5,748 nt of DNA from DAOTTW01 sp034437615 (GTDB lineage: Bacteria; Chloroflexota; Anaerolineae; Aggregatilineales; Phototrophicaceae). A program made the position numbers and the translations under genes. The notes beneath the pieces were generated by a model, which ran no database searches, was not told where the DNA came from, and saw only the letters and a list, made by a program, of their open reading frames with translations. The DNA lies in contig DAOTTW010000298.1 of the NCBI GenBank assembly GCA_034437615.1, positions 1-5,748 of the forward strand, given 5' to 3'. This document shows, piece after piece, positions 5,594-5,748 of the stretch. How positions within the stretch are numbered: position 1 is the stretch's first letter; each line of letters starts with the position of its first letter.

Positions 5594-5671
5594 GACGCCG
5601 CCCCGGACACCCCGTTGGGTGTCCCTACGGTCCAAAGCGGCTGTGTAGGGACGCGGCTTGCTGCGTCCGCT
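5594..5671 (+). repeat. GGACACCC-hairpin intergenic repeat, copy E
   Basis: Second copy of the family seen at 1737-1813, same orientation. The 8 bp stem GGACACCC (5605-5612) and GGGTGTCC (5617-5624) is unchanged while the loop is CGTT instead of AGAA. GTCCCTAC (5621-5628) also faces a perfect GTAGGGAC at 5645-5652, allowing an alternative pairing. It ends in TGCGTCCGCT like copy D. The remaining bases to 5748 show no gene I can support. Confidence 0.8.
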
Positions 5672-5748
5672 ATGAAAAACGCACGGCCAGGCTATCGTGT
5701 GCTGCTACCATTGCAGTATAGCACGGCCTACATCTGCGTTGCGACCTG

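Noticed and set aside
5672..5748. A plus-strand frame open from ATG 5672 to the window end
   Set aside because: Only 25 codons are visible, there is no ribosome-binding site, and no recognisable motif; it cannot be supported.

Overview
The window is about 5.7 kb of moderately GC-rich bacterial DNA. All five recognisable genes lie on the minus strand, so they read from the right end of the window to the left. Organism: the C-rich palindromic intergenic repeats (GCCCTCACCCC / CCCCTCTCCC type), the NHLM-type membrane fusion protein and the style of the encoded proteins suggest a member of the Chloroflexota (Anaerolineae/Chloroflexia-like). This is an inference; no rRNA or taxonomic marker gene is present.

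Layout in transcription order: (1) 5594-5671, 5495-5548 and two short direct repeats form a repeat-filled intergenic region at the right edge. (2) 5429-4587 is a membrane fusion (HlyD-like) protein of the NHLM bacteriocin/RiPP export type. None of its usual partners is in the window. (3) After a 134 bp gap with a candidate -10 box and an inverted repeat come three genes of a nitrate/sulfonate/taurine-type ABC importer: a secreted substrate-binding protein (4452-3445), an ATPase starting on the overlapping TAATG (3445-2696) and an inner-membrane permease (2668-1913). (4) 1912-1551 is non-coding: a hexanucleotide microsatellite, a GGACACCC hairpin repeat and a two-hairpin repeat in reverse orientation. 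(5) 1550-216 encodes a 444-residue right-handed parallel beta-helix protein with no signal peptide. (6) 1-156 is another copy of the two-hairpin repeat, opposite in orientation to the copy upstream of the beta-helix gene, so that gene is bracketed by inverted copies.

How the genes work together: the three importer genes form a complete uptake system whose substrate cannot be read from sequence. The HlyD-like protein belongs to a peptide-export machine and is probably functionally separate, although it is co-directional and upstream. The beta-helix gene stands alone between repeats.

No convincingly new multi-gene system is visible. The most informative leads are the NHLM-type fusion protein separated from its transporter/peptidase partners, the modular intergenic repeat families that partition the window, and the signal-less, Cys-containing beta-helix protein whose start codon lies only 25 bp from a repeat.
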